Source: Clostridium sp. BJN0013
Lineage (GTDB): Bacteria; Bacillota; Clostridia; Clostridiales; Clostridiaceae
NCBI RefSeq assembly: GCF_040939125.1
Contig: NZ_CP162495.1
Span: 992,001-1,056,000 of the forward strand
DNA length: 64,000 nt
Reading direction: 5' to 3'
Shown here: piece by piece, positions 35,765 to 45,100 of the stretch
How positions within the stretch are numbered: the first letter of the stretch is position 1
Layout of the letters: each line of letters starts with the position of its first letter
Translations under genes and position numbers: made by a program
The notes under the pieces: generated by a model
What the model saw: the letters and a program-made list of their open reading frames with translations, nothing else
What the model was told of the DNA's origin: nothing
Database searches by the model: none

Positions 35765-35982
35765 AGGCTACTTCACAATATCTTTTCCCATTCATAAACT
35801 ATCTGTATTGTAACAAAAGAAGCAGTGTAATAAGCTCATGTACAATTTAAATATATCAAAATTTGATGTAGATATAAATATGTAAAATTCTACATCTACA
35901 AGAATATCTAGCCTGAATTTTACAGCAAAGGGGGTGACAGAGTGATAGGAGTTGTATAAAGGAAGCCAGAGAAGAAAGGGGA

Positions 35983-36459
35983 ATGACACAACAAGAGTTG
36001 GGTCAGGTAAGTTTTTTATCAGATAAGATGATAAGTGCTGTGGAAACTGGGAGAAGGAGTCTTACGAAGGAAACTTCTAAAATTATTTGCAAAAAGTTAA
36101 ATAATCCTAGAGTTTATTTTGAAATGGCCAGTGAAATAACAGGTGATGTATTTAGTCTTAATTGGCTGGATGGAGGAACTGCCGACTTACATAGGGCAGT
36201 AGTAAGGGAAAAGGTTATAGAAGAACTTGGTGAAGCAGTACAAGCTATAACGATTGTCAAAACCTATAAAAATCCTAAAACATGTAGTGGCAAAGATATA
36301 GAAGATATAACTAAAAGCATACAGGAGGCCATAGATGTATATAATGCAAGTGCCATTTATATATCGGTGATGTGTACAGAATTTAACTTGGACATTAAAG
36401 AAATATTTAGATTACAAAAAGAAAAATTAATTAACAGAGGTTATCTGATAAGAAAATGA
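35983..36459 (+). CDS. HTH/nucleotide-associated phage protein with damaged 5' end
   Basis: The intact frame of 158 residues begins within an XRE HTH (MTQQELGQVSFLSDKMISAV, ETGRRSLTKETSKIICKKLN) and continues into a helical domain (LHRAVVREKVIEELGEAVQA, DITKSIQEAIDVYNASAIYI). Upstream codons in frame read CIKEAREERG, the usual beginning of the HTH helix, and an RBS (AAAGGGGGTGACAGA) with GTG lies at 35943, but a 1-base loss near 35955 puts GTG out of frame. So the first 13 or so residues are lost and translation may restart at ATG 35983 (AAAGGGGA upstream). Function is unknown. Confidence 0.6.
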   Translation: MTQQELGQVSFLSDKMISAVETGRRSLTKETSKIICKKLNNPRVYFEMASEITGDVFSLNWLDGGTADLHRAVVREKVIEELGEAVQAITIVKTYKNPKTCSGKDIEDITKSIQEAIDVYNASAIYISVMCTEFNLDIKEIFRLQKEKLINRGYLIRK

Positions 36460-36541
36460 AATGTGTGAATTGCTCTTAACAATAGTAACCATATAAATTT
36501 ATTTGAATAATATGATAGTAGCATTCTTAAAGGAGGATCTT

Positions 36542-36700
36542 ATGAGAAAGAAAAGAGAAAATGATGATGACATAAAAGTGGTTGTCATGAATCCTGAATA
36601 TATGCCTCTAGCTCGGGAAAGAATGTTTGATTTTTTCTATGAAAAGTTTCAAAGGGAACAGCAAGAAAAAGATGAAGATAAACTTAAAGATGCAAAATAG
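36542..36700 (+). CDS. Small charged protein
   Basis: A 52-residue protein (MRKKRENDDDIKVVVMNPEY, then MPLARERMFDFFYEKFQREQ and an acidic-basic tail). The ATG at 36542 follows AAAGGAGG closely and was preferred over an upstream in-frame ATG at 36503 without RBS. Small proteins of this kind are common in clostridial prophage early regions; no function is known. Confidence 0.6.
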   Translation: MRKKRENDDDIKVVVMNPEYMPLARERMFDFFYEKFQREQQEKDEDKLKDAK

Positions 36701-36845
36701 TTAACAGGGCTTTTTAGCCTTTTATAAAAAATTGTTTTGTAGAAAAATATAGACATACCCCAGAATATGTTATGAAACATATCTTTGGAATGTGACAATT
36801 TTAAAAAAATAATTATTTTAAATATCAATGGGAGGAGGAAAAAGG

Positions 36846-37016
36846 ATGTTGGAAATAATAATTCCAAAGGACAACATAAAGCTGGATAGGCAAATTGAGG
36901 CATTAGAATGGCAAATAGAGCATGATACCAGTGAAAAAGACAGATGTATCCATAGAGCAGCTCATGACAAGTTAGCTAAAGAGAGAGAAAAAGGGATAAT
37001 AAATAAAAATAGATGA
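36846..37016 (+). CDS. Small charged protein
   Basis: A 56-residue helical protein (MLEIIIPKDNIKLDRQIEAL, EWQIEHDTSEKDRCIHRAAH). GGGAGGAGG precedes it, and ATG 36846 fits the spacing better than the in-frame ATG 36828. Family unknown. The region from its stop to the insertion sequence end at 37058 has no gene. Confidence 0.5.
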   Translation: MLEIIIPKDNIKLDRQIEALEWQIEHDTSEKDRCIHRAAHDKLAKEREKGIINKNR

Positions 37017-37057
37017 AATTAGCATGTTTATGCATCAAGCAGTAAAAAGATAGGTAA

Positions 37058-38480
37058 TTGCGAAACTCACTGATAAAAATGAATAAAAGATGATGAGAAG
37101 TTTTAAAAATGCAGTTAGAAGATTAAAGGCAAATTTTCACGATTTGGAATAGTTAAATTGAAAAAAAGGGTGCAAGAAATAGAACCATGCTTAATTGAAA
37201 ATTTAAGTATAGCTAATATCTATGCAACCAATGGTTTTAGGATCCATTTCATTTTAGGATAGACGAATTTCATTGTTGGAATTCCTGAACGTAAGTGTGT
37301 TTTGCTTCCTTGTCGTTTCATGGGTAGAGAATGGTCATGAGGGCAGCATGGGATACCATCTTCATTCAAAGGACAATCGGATTCTTCTGGTGCAAGCTTA
37401 GTTTTTAGTGGAATATATGCTTTTTCAAACTTTAGTTCTTGAAAAAGATATTGATAAATTTCAATACTATCAAAAGCAGCGTCACCTAAAAAAGTTCTAG
37501 GATTTATCAAAGGATGTTTTTCAAAAAAATCCTTAAGGACAGGTATAAGTGCTTTAGAATCAGCAAGGGACTTATCTTCATCAGGAGAATTGGATTTTTT
37601 CTCAACAACGATATCTGGGTGAGTCTTAAGAAAATCTTGGTTGTAAAATGAAATATCTCTTACAATACCAAGGCCGTTGGTTACAATGCCAAATTTAAAA
37701 GCGTAACAAAAATGACTGTTAATGTACATCTGCTGAATGGCCGGGTTAGCTGCAGCATGAGAAGGCATAGCCCTGTAAGCAGCTTTATAAGGGTCATAAG
37801 AATCATCCAGACCATGTGTCTTCTTAAAAGCTTTAAGTTGTTTTATGATGCGGTTAGCATATTTAGGGTTGTTTTCAGTGACGAAAGTTTCAATACCAGA
37901 AGTATCAAAAATAGTCATAGAAGCAAGTTTTGCATCAATTTGTTGGCATATTGGTTCAGTAATATCAACAAGATTATGGAACATCAATTGTAAGTCTAGA
38001 ATAAAATCCTGTTTAAAACGTGTGAATTTAGAAGCATCAGGAACTTTTAAGAAACCGCAGAAATCCCTTAACTCTTGAGAATATTTAAGAAAAATAATCA
38101 AAAGGGAATCTGTAGGAATAGAAAAAATACGCTGTAAAATCAAAGCACTAATCATAGCATAAAGCTGATATTTTCGTGGTCTTCCAGTAGAAGCATAAAA
38201 ATGATTTATAAAAGAAGCTGGAATTAAATCATCCAGATTAATAGTATCTTCAAGTAGAGAAAGAAACTGGGGCTTGTTGTTTTCAAATTTTTCTTTACAA
38301 TCAGAAAAAACTTCTGCCAAAGAAAGCTGTTTATGTGGTATCATATGTATATAACTCCTTTCTGAGGTATATGGTGATTTTGTTTGTTGATTAATTCAAT
38401 TTTACCATAAATCAGTGAGGAGTTATTCTATTTTATAACAAAAAATATACCGCATTTATGCGGGTTGTAGCGTTTCGCAA
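37058..38480 (-). mobile_element. IS1182-like insertion sequence with internal deletion
   Basis: Ends with imperfect inverted repeats TTGCGAAACTC (37058-37068) and GCGTTTCGCAA (38470-38480), 10 of 11 matching. It carries one transposase gene on the minus strand. The transposase lacks its C-terminal third, so the copy is likely non-autonomous. No clear target duplication was found. Confidence 0.65.
37220..38344 (-). pseudogene. DUF772/IS1182-type transposase, C-terminally deleted
   Basis: A 374-residue product. The N-terminal DUF772 domain (SFINHFYASTGRPRKYQLYA) and the DDE-type middle (MTIFDTSGIETF with the first Asp, TFLGDAAFDS with the second) are present. After GIPTMKFVYPKMKWI the sequence goes straight to LKPLVA-stop; family members have roughly 100 more residues here, with the ERSINHFK-type segment bearing the catalytic Glu. 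An internal deletion that keeps the frame and the last residues explains this. It should be inactive. Confidence 0.75.
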
Positions 38481-38520
38481 ACGCCTATAAGTAAAAAGAA
38501 ATTGAAAGGAGAAAGAAAAT

Positions 38521-39123
38521 ATGAACATAAAAAAATTATCTAAATCAATTCAAAATTATATTGAAGATGGATGTGCCTATATAGCAATATACAAGAAGGG
38601 TCGTTCATGGGATCATGAGATATTAGATTGTGATTCAGAGGATGAGCTTAAAAATGATAGTGAGTTAAAGGAACTTTATCTCATGGATAAAAATGTAATT
38701 GTAGTTAATGGAGAAGTTGATAACTTTGGTACCAACACCCTTTCTGATATTGAATACAGAATTAGAACCAATTATGAAAAAGGTATCGGTCAAATTTATT
38801 TTCAGGCTGAATTTACTAGTGAGAGTTTAGAAGATGAAAAAATGATTAAAAATTGCTCCCGAAAATCAAAAAAAGTTGCAGGAGTAATAAAACAATTATT
38901 TGAAAATTCCGGCATTGAAGTGACACAGAGGGAATTTAAAGATATATTGCAAATTGCAACAGATGATATAAGAGAAAATCGGCTTAAGTTTGGAAAGAAG
39001 ACAAGTATGGAGCAGATGTTTACTATAGCAGTTAGTGGCTATGAGGTAATGAAGAGAGTGATGCCATTTGATATGTCCTGGCCGATAAATAATGCAAATA
39101 AAGAATTTCTTAAATACGCATAA
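38521..39123 (+). CDS. Hypothetical protein
   Basis: A 200-residue soluble protein, acidic in its N-terminal half (ILDCDSEDELKNDSELKELY) and helical in its C-terminal half (VAGVIKQLFENSGIEVTQRE, GYEVMKRVMPFDMSWP). I do not recognise a domain. AAAGGAGAAAG before the ATG supports expression and a terminator follows the stop codon directly, so it is a single-gene unit, perhaps cargo of the element. Confidence 0.6.
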   Translation: MNIKKLSKSIQNYIEDGCAYIAIYKKGRSWDHEILDCDSEDELKNDSELKELYLMDKNVIVVNGEVDNFGTNTLSDIEYRIRTNYEKGIGQIYFQAEFTSESLEDEKMIKNCSRKSKKVAGVIKQLFENSGIEVTQREFKDILQIATDDIRENRLKFGKKTSMEQMFTIAVSGYEVMKRVMPFDMSWPINNANKEFLKYA

Positions 39124-39126
39124 AAA

Positions 39127-39150
39127 AAGCCCTCGCCAAAGGGCACAAAA
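39127..39150 (+). terminator. Intrinsic terminator
   Basis: AAAGCCCT, a short loop, AGGGC directly after the stop of the hypothetical gene. A second small hairpin, CCAATTCT/AGAATTGG, lies at about 39167-39187. Confidence 0.65.
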
Positions 39151-39290
39151 TTAAACAATTCATATTCCAATTCTATCGCAGAATTGGGGAAAAATCAAGA
39201 TTTATAATATAGAGAAGTCAATTTAATGGCTTCTCTGAAAGGATATAGTATCTATGGCAGACAAATTAGTCTAATTAGGAGGGTATGTAA

Positions 39291-39425
39291 ATGAAAGTAT
39301 CAATATGGAATAAACAAGATTCTATTAATGGAGTAGAGGCTCAGACAATATTGGTCTCCAGGAAAGATTTGCAAAATGCTGAAGAGGTTGTCTTAATAGC
39401 TGATGATACAGGTAAGAGTAACTAA
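39291..39425 (+). CDS. Small phage-tail-module protein
   Basis: A 44-residue protein (MKVSIWNKQDSINGVEAQTI, LVSRKDLQNAEEVVLIADDT). AGGAGGG precedes the ATG. Proteins of this kind sit between tail-fibre genes and xkdX in clostridial prophages; an xkdX-like gene is 200 bp downstream here. No biochemical role is known. Confidence 0.55.
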   Translation: MKVSIWNKQDSINGVEAQTILVSRKDLQNAEEVVLIADDTGKSN

Positions 39426-39631
39426 TATTGAACTACCAAAAACATTATATGTTGTTATGGGATTGACAGATATTACTTTAACAGCTTTACAGATAGGTTA
39501 GAAATATGCAGATAAGTTGCAACAAGGACAACAAGCATCATCTCCAACAGTCACCTCAACAGCAATTAGACACTATACAACAAATACAAGCACGGATATT
39601 ATTAGCTTTAGTACAAGGAGGTTTAATGTAA
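39426..39631 (+). pseudogene. Decayed phage gene between tail-module proteins
   Basis: Fragments in shifting frames with several stops: a piece rich in Gln (IQQIQARILLALVQGGLM) ends just before the XkdX-like gene and resembles the end of small tail-associated proteins. No single frame spans the region. Confidence 0.4.
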
Positions 39632-39769
39632 ATGGATTGGTTTAAAATATATACACAATATTATAATGCAGGGTACTACAATAATGATTCTTTAAAAGTA
39701 TTTGTTGCTAAAAATAAAATAACAGTAGAACAGTATAAAACTATTGCAGGTGTAGATTATGTTGCTTAG
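39632..39769 (+). CDS. xkdX: XkdX-family phage protein
   Basis: A 45-residue protein with the XkdX pattern: MDWFKIYTQYYNAGYYNNDS, then KVFVAKNKITVEQYKTIAGV. XkdX is a small conserved protein of unknown function encoded at the end of tail-fibre operons in Bacillus PBSX and many clostridial prophages. ACAAGGAGG precedes the ATG. After the TAG the frame stays open for 12 codons, so the stop may be a late nonsense change. A terminator follows. Confidence 0.72.
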   Translation: MDWFKIYTQYYNAGYYNNDSLKVFVAKNKITVEQYKTIAGVDYVA

Positions 39770-39813
39770 GAAAACTATTTAGTGGCACAGGATATAACAG
39801 CACAATAAACCAC

Positions 39814-39855
39814 AAGGCAAAATAGGAGCTAGAGATAGCTTATTATTTTGCCTTT
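39814..39855 (+). terminator. Terminator of the phage tail remnant
   Basis: AAGGCAAAATA and TATTTTGCCTT form an 11-bp stem with a 19-base loop. Confidence 0.65.
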
Positions 39856-39916
39856 AAGAAAATATGGTACCATTAATTATAAAAGTAAAATAAAATTATA
39901 TTCTATTTTTTCCGCC

Positions 39917-40237
39917 TCATTCACACATCATATTGAGGACAGGAATTAGTGACTTCCCTCTTTCGGATAAAGAATATTCAACCCTTGGAGGAATTTGAGG
40001 ATATTCAGTTCGTACAATCAACTTATCTGATTCCAGCTCTTTTAAGTTGATGCTTAAAGTTTTGTATGAAATTGTACCAATGCATCTTTTTAATTCATTA
40101 TATCGAATTACTGGTTTGTATTCGGCAAGCCAATATAGAATAATCATCTTGTACTTGCCCCCAATTAGTGATAAGGTATAACCAAAATCTGTGTCTTTGA
40201 TATCAATTCCAGTTGGACTACAATCTTCTATTGCCAT
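39917..40237 (-). CDS. HxlR-family transcriptional regulator
   Basis: A 106-residue winged-helix protein with the HxlR pattern (LSLIGGKYKMIILYWLAEYK, RYNELKRCIGTISYKTLSIN, LKELESDKLIVRTEYPQIPP, RVEYSLSERGKSLIPVL). Family members sense reactive electrophiles or thiol stress through an N-terminal cysteine; here Cys6 is close to the start. It is divergent from a flavoprotein gene 122 bp away, the usual target arrangement. Confidence 0.9.
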   Translation of the reverse strand: MAIEDCSPTGIDIKDTDFGYTLSLIGGKYKMIILYWLAEYKPVIRYNELKRCIGTISYKTLSINLKELESDKLIVRTEYPQIPPRVEYSLSERGKSLIPVLNMMCE

Positions 40238-40359
40238 ATGATACTCTCCTTTATGTTAGTATATAACCAAAATGTGCGTACTTCATTTTTTATCTATTGT
40301 ATTATATAATTTAGTGAAATTCAATGGAATTTAAAGTATAAAATTTAAGGAGGTAAATT

Positions 40360-40905
40360 ATGAAAAAGAATATTTTGGTTTTAACAGGGAGCCCCAGAAA
40401 GGGCGGGAATAGCGATTTAATGGCAGACTCCTTTATAGAAGGAGCTATTAAATCAGGACATAAAGTAACCAAATATGAAACTGCAACTAAACATATAGAA
40501 GGATGCAGAGCTTGTGATACTTGTTTTAGCAAAGGTATGGCCTGTTCATTTCAAGATGATTTTAATGAACTGACACCCTTATTGGAAAAAACTGACTTAA
40601 TTGTATTTGCAACGCCACTTTACTGGTATACATTTCCTACACAAATAAAGGCTGTTATTGATAAATTGTATTCTTTTATTGTAGGCCAAAAGCCTTTGAA
40701 AATAAAAGAGTGTATGCTATTGGTATGTGGTGAGGAAAAGGATGAGAAAAAATTCGATGGAATTATCAAATCCTATGAGCTTATTGCCATTAATAGGGGG
40801 TGGAATGATATAGGAAAGTTGATTGTTCCTGGTGTAATTGATAAGGGTGATATTAAAAATACTGATGCATTAAAAAAAGCAAAGGAATTAGGTATAAGAA
40901 TATAA
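40360..40905 (+). CDS. NADPH-dependent FMN reductase / iron-sulfur flavoprotein-like
   Basis: A 181-residue flavodoxin-fold protein. The FMN phosphate loop is LTGSPRKGGNSD (residues 8-19), a cysteine cluster CRACDTCFSKGMAC (about 49-62) resembles the iron-sulfur flavoprotein family, and FATPLYWYTFPTQIKAVIDK is the second flavin-binding segment. It probably reduces quinones or other electrophiles under control of the divergent HxlR protein. AAGGAGG precedes the ATG. It is cargo not needed for the element. Confidence 0.88.
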   Translation: MKKNILVLTGSPRKGGNSDLMADSFIEGAIKSGHKVTKYETATKHIEGCRACDTCFSKGMACSFQDDFNELTPLLEKTDLIVFATPLYWYTFPTQIKAVIDKLYSFIVGQKPLKIKECMLLVCGEEKDEKKFDGIIKSYELIAINRGWNDIGKLIVPGVIDKGDIKNTDALKKAKELGIRI

Positions 40906-40927
40906 ATGATGTATCTAACATTTTGTT

Positions 40928-41086
40928 ATAGGAAATAATGTTTGGATTGGTGGTGGAGCGATAATATGTCCAGGAGTAAAAATTGGAGATAACGTAACTA
41001 TAGGAGCAGGTAGTGTCATAACTAAAGATATACCAGGTAATGTAACCGTGGCAGGAAATCCATGCAGGGTTATTAAAAATATTTAA
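40928..41086 (+). pseudogene. Maltose/galactoside O-acetyltransferase, C-terminal fragment
   Basis: Fifty-two codons in one frame encode the end of a hexapeptide acetyltransferase ([46 protein letters not shown]). No start or N-terminal part lies upstream, where the flavoprotein gene ends, so only a fragment has survived a rearrangement. Confidence 0.8.
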
Positions 41087-41429
41087 CCTTACATAAATTT
41101 TTTATGTTGTGACGTAATAGAAACATAGAACGAAGCCACGGGGCAGTTACTATGGGGTTTCAATATCCCTCATTATATCCTTAAGTTTAATATTTTCTTA
41201 TGTTTTGGCACAGAATCTAGAGTAAACTGTAAGATACACCTACAATTGTTGAATTTTTACTTGATTACATACATACTTTCCCCCTTCCCATAGTTAATGA
41301 ACTAATCACAATCTCCATAATCTATGCCGTTTTAGTATTTTTATCTGGTGGTCCTGAAATTATCGGTTCTATTTTTCTCCTGGTTACCATTTTGCCACTA
41401 CAGCATGGACATTTATTTATATCTATCCC

Positions 41430-42864
41430 CTAACCTACGGACAGCTAATAACCATATAAATGGGAATTAAAATTTGTATAGAAATATTCTGAAAATAATA
41501 AAAAGCACCAATTCATAGTATAAAATTGATTTGCAGCACAATTTTACTAGAAAAGGTGGCTTATTATGATCAATGATCAAGAATATATTACTACAGAATT
41601 AAAAAAAATACTAGAAAAAATGATAATTTTATCATCATACCGTTTAAATAACTTAATAGCTATAGTTGTAGGAATAATAGTTTCACAGTCAGTTATATTA
41701 TCCAAAATATCTCAAGAGCTGAAGGATTCCTATTCTTCAGGTACAGAAGAAAGTAAAATTAAAAGATTGAGAAGATTTTTAACTAACAAGGCTATTAATT
41801 GTGAGAAAATATATGAATTCTTCGCATATAGGTTACTACAAAAGTATAAAAGTCATTCAAAGAAAATATATATAATTTTTGATCACACAACTATTATAGA
41901 TAAATTTGTTATATTACAGTTTTCTTTAAAAGTGGGAAGAAGGGCAGTTCCCCTGTGGTATAAGATGTTCTTATATAAAGATGAGGGAAGTAAAGATTTC
42001 AAGTATATTAAACAAGGACTTAATTTTATACATAAAATAGTAGTTCCCTATAATTTTGATGTTACAATTTTAGCAGACAGGGGATTTAAAAGTGTCGATT
42101 TGTTTAAGTTTATAGATAAGACTTTAAAATTCAAGTATTGTATCAGGTGTACAAAAAATTTAAAAATATCAATATGCGGTAAACCAAATATAAAAAAGCT
42201 GGGAAATATAATACCTTTAAAGGGAAAGACAAGACACTTTTACAATGTAAAATTAACATCTAAAAAATATATATGCAATCTGGCAGTCTGCAGGGCAGAA
42301 AGTTCTGATGATACCTGGTTCATAGCAAATAATTTAGAACAGACCTTTTCAATTAGAGAATATAAAAAAAGATTTGATATAGAAGAAATGTTTAAAGATT
42401 TTAAATCTGGTGGGTTCAATTTAGAAGGTACCTGGACACATAATATCCAGTATGCAAGAACCTTATATTTATGCATTTGTATAGCTTACTGCTGGATGAT
42501 AACCCTTGGAACATCTTGTACAAAAGATAAGAAAAATAAACTTATTGGGGCTACAAAAACATTGAGAGACAAACAGGTAAGAATCTACAGCTTATTTAGG
42601 GCTGGAGTTAAATGGTTCAAAAGATGTTATTATTCTTTAAGAAATACCTATTATTTAAAAATTGCTTTTACATTATATGAATATTAGTTCCTTTTATTTA
42701 CATTGACATAAAACACTGTTATAAGTATAAATTTATACTTACATTTTAATCAATTTATTCAATAATAATCAATTAGGAATATGATTAAATCCTTGAGTAT
42801 AAACATCAACATCAATCATTATACTTTAATGGAATTTTATATAAATTTACTGTCCGTAGGTCAG
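41430..42864 (+). mobile_element. IS4-family insertion sequence nested in the IS91-like element
   Basis: 1435 bp. Terminal inverted repeats CTAACCTACGGACAG (41430-41444) and CTGTCCGTAGGTCAG (42850-42864) match at 14 of 15 positions. A 10-bp direct repeat TATCTATCCC flanks both sides (41420-41429 and 42865-42874). The clean duplication shows a recent insertion, later than the decay of its host element. Confidence 0.9.
41566..42687 (+). CDS. IS4-family DDE transposase
   Basis: A 373-residue transposase, intact. The catalytic acidic residues are visible: Asp in IIFDHTTI, Asp in TILADRGFKS, and Glu in the YREK-type motif YKKRFDIEEMFKDFKSGGFN. Length and order fit IS4-group elements. AAAAGGTGG precedes the ATG. 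The intact frame plus the perfect flanking duplication suggest an element that was recently active. Confidence 0.9.
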   Translation: MINDQEYITTELKKILEKMIILSSYRLNNLIAIVVGIIVSQSVILSKISQELKDSYSSGTEESKIKRLRRFLTNKAINCEKIYEFFAYRLLQKYKSHSKKIYIIFDHTTIIDKFVILQFSLKVGRRAVPLWYKMFLYKDEGSKDFKYIKQGLNFIHKIVVPYNFDVTILADRGFKSVDLFKFIDKTLKFKYCIRCTKNLKISICGKPNIKKLGNIIPLKGKTRHFYNVKLTSKKYICNLAVCRAESSDDTWFIANNLEQTFSIREYKKRFDIEEMFKDFKSGGFNLEGTWTHNIQYARTLYLCICIAYCWMITLGTSCTKDKKNKLIGATKTLRDKQVRIYSLFRAGVKWFKRCYYSLRNTYYLKIAFTLYEY

Positions 42865-43944
42865 TATCTATCCCTGCAACTTTTAAAAGAAACTCTGCTG
42901 TTGTTAAATTTAATTTAGCTTGGCTTTCACTCAACAGAACTTTAAGAATCATCTTACATTTTTTAAGTTTTGTTCTACGGTTGCGATTACATTAGAATCC
43001 CATAATGTCTTATCTTAATAAATTTAGGCGGCAGCACATGCATTAAAAATCTATGTATGAATTCTTCAGCTTTAACTGTCATAACTTTTTCTTTATTATT
43101 ATCCCGGTAATCTCTCCACTTAAAACTCACAAGTCCATTTTCAAGAGCAAGGATTCTGTTGTTTGAAATTGCAACCCCGTGTGCATATCTTCCTAAATAT
43201 TCAAATACATGTTCGCTGCTCTTAAATGGAGATTTACAATAAACCACCCATTCTTTTTTATACAACTTGTCTAAAAAGCAGTGAAAAACATCCTTGTATC
43301 TTAAATCTTCAATGTCGGCAGTAAATTTTAATTTGGCATTGCTGTAGTATTCTTTTTTTAGATAGTATAAAAATTTTCCACGAAATTTTGCAGACAGGAC
43401 CTTAACAGGTATAAAAAAATCTTTCTTAGAATTAATCCACCTTACCCCATCAAAAGATATTCCGCCTCCGGTAACTATACAATGAATATGGGGATGATTC
43501 ATAAGATTTTGTTCCCAAGTATGCAGTATTGTTGTAAAACCTATTTCTGCACCAAGATACTTTGCGTCCTTTGAAAGTTCCAGAAGAGTTTCTGATACAG
43601 ACTTAAACAAAATAGAATACATCTCTTTCTGATTTGTAAGTACCAAAAAATTCAGTTCTTCAGGTATAGTAAATACAACATGAAAATATGGTACCTGTAA
43701 TAAGTCATTTTTTCTATCTTCAATCCATTTTTCTTTTTTTAATGTCTGGCATTTAGGACAGTGTCTATCTCTACAAGAATTATAAGAAATTTTAATATGT
43801 CCGCATTCTTCACATTCGTCCATGTGACCGCCTAACTTTGATGTCCTGCATGAGATAATATTCCGAATTACCTTTTTAACGTGGAATGGCAGTTTATGTT
43901 TTTGGCAATACTCGTCTCCATGCTTAAGAAAAATATCCTGCAGC

Positions 43945-44794
43945 TCAATCATTTTCTATACCTATAAGTATATCCAGTGGACTTTTTATATTTAATAAAT
44001 CCATTCTTCTGAGGTGTAGATATATAGTGGTAGTAGTTATCCTTGTATGTCCTAAAAGTCTCTGGATATAGCAAATATCCGTTCCAGTATCCAAAAGATG
44101 TGTTGCAAAACTATGTCTCAGTGTATGTACTGTTGCAGGTTTAGTAATCTCTGCTTTTTCCTTTGATTTCTGAAATACCCTTTGAACGCTGCGTGGTGTT
44201 ATGGCATCAGTCCTATATCTTCCTGAAAACAAATATTCTTTAGGTTTATATTTTTTCCAGTACTCCCTTAGAACTTGAAAGTTTAATTTTGATAAAAGTG
44301 AATATCGATCTTTTTTACCTTTACCCTGCCTTATAAATATTTGCATATTTTTACTGTCTATATCTGTTACTTTGAGATTGCAAACCTCACTTACCCTTAA
44401 TCCTGCAGAATAAATTGTCATAAAAATTGCCTTATGTTTAATATTTGGGGTAGTATCAAAAATAGCTTTTATCTCTTCAGGCGATAATACAACAGGCAGT
44501 CTTCTACGTTCTTTTATTCTCGGAATTTTATTAATATCCCAGGTTCGGTTTAAGACTTTTATATATAAAATTTTAAGAGCTGCATAAATTGAACCTACAG
44601 GATCCTTCTGTTAAACATCTTTTTGTGATACAACAGTGTAAATACTCACGTATTTCTTTCTCACCCAATAAATTAGGTGATTTTTTATAGTATTTTGCAA
44701 AATTGCCAACGTGATTAAGATAATATTTTGTAGTAATTGGACTGTACCCTTTTAAATCCATATAGATTTTCATTTGTTTTCTTAACTCTGACAT
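43945..44794 (-). pseudogene. Tyrosine recombinase/integrase, frameshifted
   Basis: The N-terminal SAM-like part (44573-44794: KGYSPITTKYYLNHVGNFAK) and the catalytic part (43945-44421: TIYSAGLRVSEVCNLKVTDI, HTLRHSFATH, LLGHTRITTTTIYLHL) are in different frames; the linker sequence SIYAALKILYIKVLNRTWDI is found in the second frame. A 1-base indel near 44600 separates them. The catalytic half keeps the Arg, His-x-x-Arg, Lys-loop and Tyr residues. The gene overlaps the transposase start by 8 bp. Such integrase-IS91 pairs are common. Confidence 0.85.
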
Positions 44795-45013
44795 GATAAC
44801 AAAGTGGTATTTACATAAAAATAAATATCACTTTTAAAATACATGTCTTTAAATTTTACCACAAAAGTTTAAATTACTTACAACGCAGCCATCACTTAAT
44901 AGTGGTTTCGTTCTGATTTACTATTGCGAACCATTGTAATTTTGTTTTTGTATAAAATATAATACATTAAGATTAAGTGTTTAAAATAAAATATAATGTG
45001 GTATAATATATGT

Positions 45014-45100
45014 ATAAGAAGCCGTTGGGGTTTTAAAAATCAGATTGTTTTTAATTAATCAAAGTGCACTCAGTGGGATGGGTGCATTTTTACTTTTTTG
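45014..45100 (+). ncRNA. Candidate antisense RNA of type I toxin-antitoxin module 2
   Basis: TATAAT at 45002-45007, then a short unit ending in the hairpin AAGTGCAC/GTGCATTT with a T-rich tail. It is laid out exactly like the unit at 32253-32338 and overlaps the end of the opposing toxin-like gene. Confidence 0.6.

Larger units (their letters stand above)
41322..43952 (-). pseudogene. IS91-family transposase, frameshifted and split by an insertion
   Basis: The N-terminal 321 residues (42987-43952) are collinear with IS91 transposases: zinc finger CEECGHIKISYNSCRDRHCP, HTWEQNLMNHPHIHCIVTGG with the HIH motif, and EYLGRYAHGVAISNNRI. At RHYGIL the frame is shifted; the next frame reads CNRNRRTKLKKCKMILKVLL as expected. 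The gene is then cut near IDTD by an IS4-like element, and its last part (KCPCCSGKMVTRRKIEPIIS) resumes at 41322-41420 on the far side. Not functional. Confidence 0.85.
41127..44914 (-). mobile_element. IS91-like element (tyrosine integrase + Y2-type transposase), degenerate and interrupted
   Basis: The ends AGAACGAAGCCAC (41127-41139) and GTGGTTTCGTTCT (44902-44914) are inverted with 12 of 13 matching. Inside, on the minus strand, are a frameshifted tyrosine integrase gene and an overlapping IS91-type transposase gene whose 3' part is split by another insertion sequence at 41430-42864. All genes are broken, so the element is inert. Confidence 0.75.
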
